Part shown: positions 6,707-7,537 of the stretch, piece by piece | Position numbering within the stretch: position 1 is the stretch's first letter | How the letters are laid out: every line of letters starts with the position of its first letter | From: Deinococcus sp. | GTDB lineage: Bacteria > Deinococcota > Deinococci > Deinococcales > Deinococcaceae | Direction of reading: 5' to 3' | NCBI RefSeq assembly: GCF_025362455.1 | Contig: NZ_JANYGJ010000099.1 | Location: 1 to 7,537 of the forward strand | Length of the DNA: 7,537 bases | Position numbers and translations under genes: made by a program | The notes under the pieces: model-generated | Seen by the model: only the letters and a program-made list of their open reading frames with translations | Databases searched by the model: none | Told to the model about the DNA's origin: nothing

Positions 6707-6714
6707 GGCGAGAT

Positions 6715-6743
6715 CCGTAACGAAGTTCAGGATGACGATACGG
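6715..6743. repeat. Short inverted repeat downstream of the winged-helix gene
   Basis: CCGTAACG (6715-6722) pairs with CGATACGG (6736-6743) except for one A-A mismatch, around a 13-base loop. No T-tract follows on either strand. It begins nine bases after the winged-helix stop and may protect the transcript end or be coincidental. Confidence 0.35.
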
Positions 6744-6771
6744 GACCGGAGAATATCCCCTTCAGCACAAT

Positions 6772-6801
6772 AAAAAACGCGGCCCCATCACCAGGCCGCG
6801 T
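6772..6801 (-). terminator. Intrinsic terminator of rplY/ctc
   Basis: On the minus strand ACGCGGCC and GGCCGCGT form a perfect eight-pair stem with a nine-base loop. The run of T that follows corresponds to the A run at 6772-6777. It begins 16 bases after the rplY stop. In the plus direction the stem is followed only by TCTT, so it may also weakly end the winged-helix transcript. Confidence 0.9.
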
Positions 6802-6816
6802 CTTGGCGGGGGTAGC

Positions 6817-7518
6817 TTACGACTCGCTGCTCTCGCCCTCGCTCGACTCAGCGGCCACTTCGGCTTTGGCTTCTTCGAGGCTGGTGTCGCCTTCCAGCAC
6901 GGCTTCGGCAGCGGCTTCGCTGAGTTCGCCGGACGCGACCATGCCCGCGACGCTGGCGGCCTGGGTCTCGGCGGCGGCCTCGTCGGCGCTCATGCGCGGC
7001 GGCAGGACGCTGACGACCATCACACTACTTTCACCAGCGAGCTTGACGCCTTCGGGCAGCTTGATGTCACCGGCAAACACATGGTCGCCGATTTTGAGGT
7101 TGGTCACGTCGATGACCAGTTCCTGGGGAATGCGGCGCGGACCGGGGGCGATGATGTGCAGGCTGTGCAGCACGACATCGACCAGGCCGCCCATGATCTC
7201 GCCCTGGGCTTTGCCCTTGGTGTGGACCGGCACGGTGACCTCGATGGGCTCGCCGTAAGTGACCATGTAGAAATCGACGTGCTGGGCAATGCGCTTACGC
7301 TTGTCCATCTGCACGGCTTTGACCAGCGCGGGGAAGGTCTGGCCGCCCTCGATGGCGATGTCGAACAGTCCGGCGGTGCCCTGGGCACGGAAGGCCCGGT
7401 CAAAAGCCTTGAGGTCGATGGCGAACGAGACGTTGTTTTCTTTGTTGTAGGCGACGGCGGGAATAAACCCCTCCGCCAGCTTTTCCTGTTTGCTTCTCTG
7501 GGTGGCTTTCAGTTCCAT
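6817..7518 (-). CDS. rplY: 50S ribosomal protein L25 / general stress protein Ctc
   Basis: L25/Ctc binds 5S rRNA in the central protuberance of the large ribosomal subunit. Residues 1-92 are the RNA-binding domain: the start MELKATQR, then GFIPAVAYNKENN and the closing KRIAQHVDFYMV. Residues 93-175 are the TL5/CTC second domain: PIEVTVPVHTKGKAQGE, GGLVDVVLHSLHIIA, IPQELVIDVTNLKIGDHVFA. Residues 178-233 form a third, Ala/Glu-rich segment with 15 acidic residues against one lysine, ending in SSEGESSES. E. coli L25 has 94 residues and Thermus TL5 about 206. At 233 this matches the three-domain CTC known from the Deinococcus radiodurans 50S structure, the best genus hint in the window. AAGGAG eight bases before the ATG sets the start. 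It is convergent with the winged-helix gene and ends at its own terminator. Confidence 0.96.
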   Translation of the reverse strand: MELKATQRSKQEKLAEGFIPAVAYNKENNVSFAIDLKAFDRAFRAQGTAGLFDIAIEGGQTFPALVKAVQMDKRKRIAQHVDFYMVTYGEPIEVTVPVHTKGKAQGEIMGGLVDVVLHSLHIIAPGPRRIPQELVIDVTNLKIGDHVFAGDIKLPEGVKLAGESSVMVVSVLPPRMSADEAAAETQAASVAGMVASGELSEAAAEAVLEGDTSLEEAKAEVAAESSEGESSES

Positions 7519-7526
7519 GTTGGTCT

Positions 7527-7532
7527 CTCCTT
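7527..7532 (-). promoter_or_regulatory. Ribosome binding site of rplY
   Basis: AAGGAG on the minus strand, eight bases before the ATG at 7518, is a near-perfect Shine-Dalgarno sequence, as expected for a strongly translated ribosomal protein gene. Its promoter lies beyond the right edge. Confidence 0.8.
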
Positions 7533-7537
7533 GCTGC

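Overview
This GC-rich window looks like chromosomal DNA from a member of Deinococcus. The main evidence is a three-part L25/Ctc ribosomal protein with an acidic C-terminal tail. Several start codons also sit 7-8 bases after a TANNNT-like -10 box with no Shine-Dalgarno sequence, the leaderless gene layout known to be common in that genus. The genus is an inference; no rRNA is present to confirm it.

Layout. (1) 1-1890, minus strand: the N-terminal half of acetyl-CoA synthetase (acs) runs off the left edge. Upstream of it lies a decayed cation/acetate symporter (actP) that has lost its N-terminal half and seems to carry two clean in-frame internal deletions. (2) 1923-2939, plus strand: a complete moaA (GTP 3',8-cyclase, molybdenum cofactor synthesis), divergent from the actP remnant. 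(3) 2940-3325: a 386-base stretch with no convincing gene, probably holding the control region of the next gene. (4) 3326-4682, plus strand: two regulators in tandem, a GntR/HutC-type and a TetR-type. They are followed by a four-unit heptamer repeat able to form a G-quadruplex and then a strong intrinsic terminator. (5) 4793-6016, minus strand: a 12-helix MFS exporter-type protein, divergent from (6) a 219-residue winged-helix protein at 6047-6706, plus strand. The two share a short promoter region whose -10 box reads on both strands. (7) 6817-7518, minus strand: rplY/ctc with an intrinsic terminator.

How it fits together. acs and actP normally form an acetate uptake and activation module; here the transporter appears dead while acs looks intact as far as visible. 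The MFS pump is bracketed by two possible regulators, TetR (convergent) and winged-helix (divergent), and the divergent one is the better candidate controller. moaA stands alone, with no other molybdopterin genes beside it. I see no mobile element, CRISPR array, tRNA or obviously new multi-gene system. The points most worth a second look are the actP remnant, the G-quadruplex repeat after tetR and the symmetric divergent promoter.
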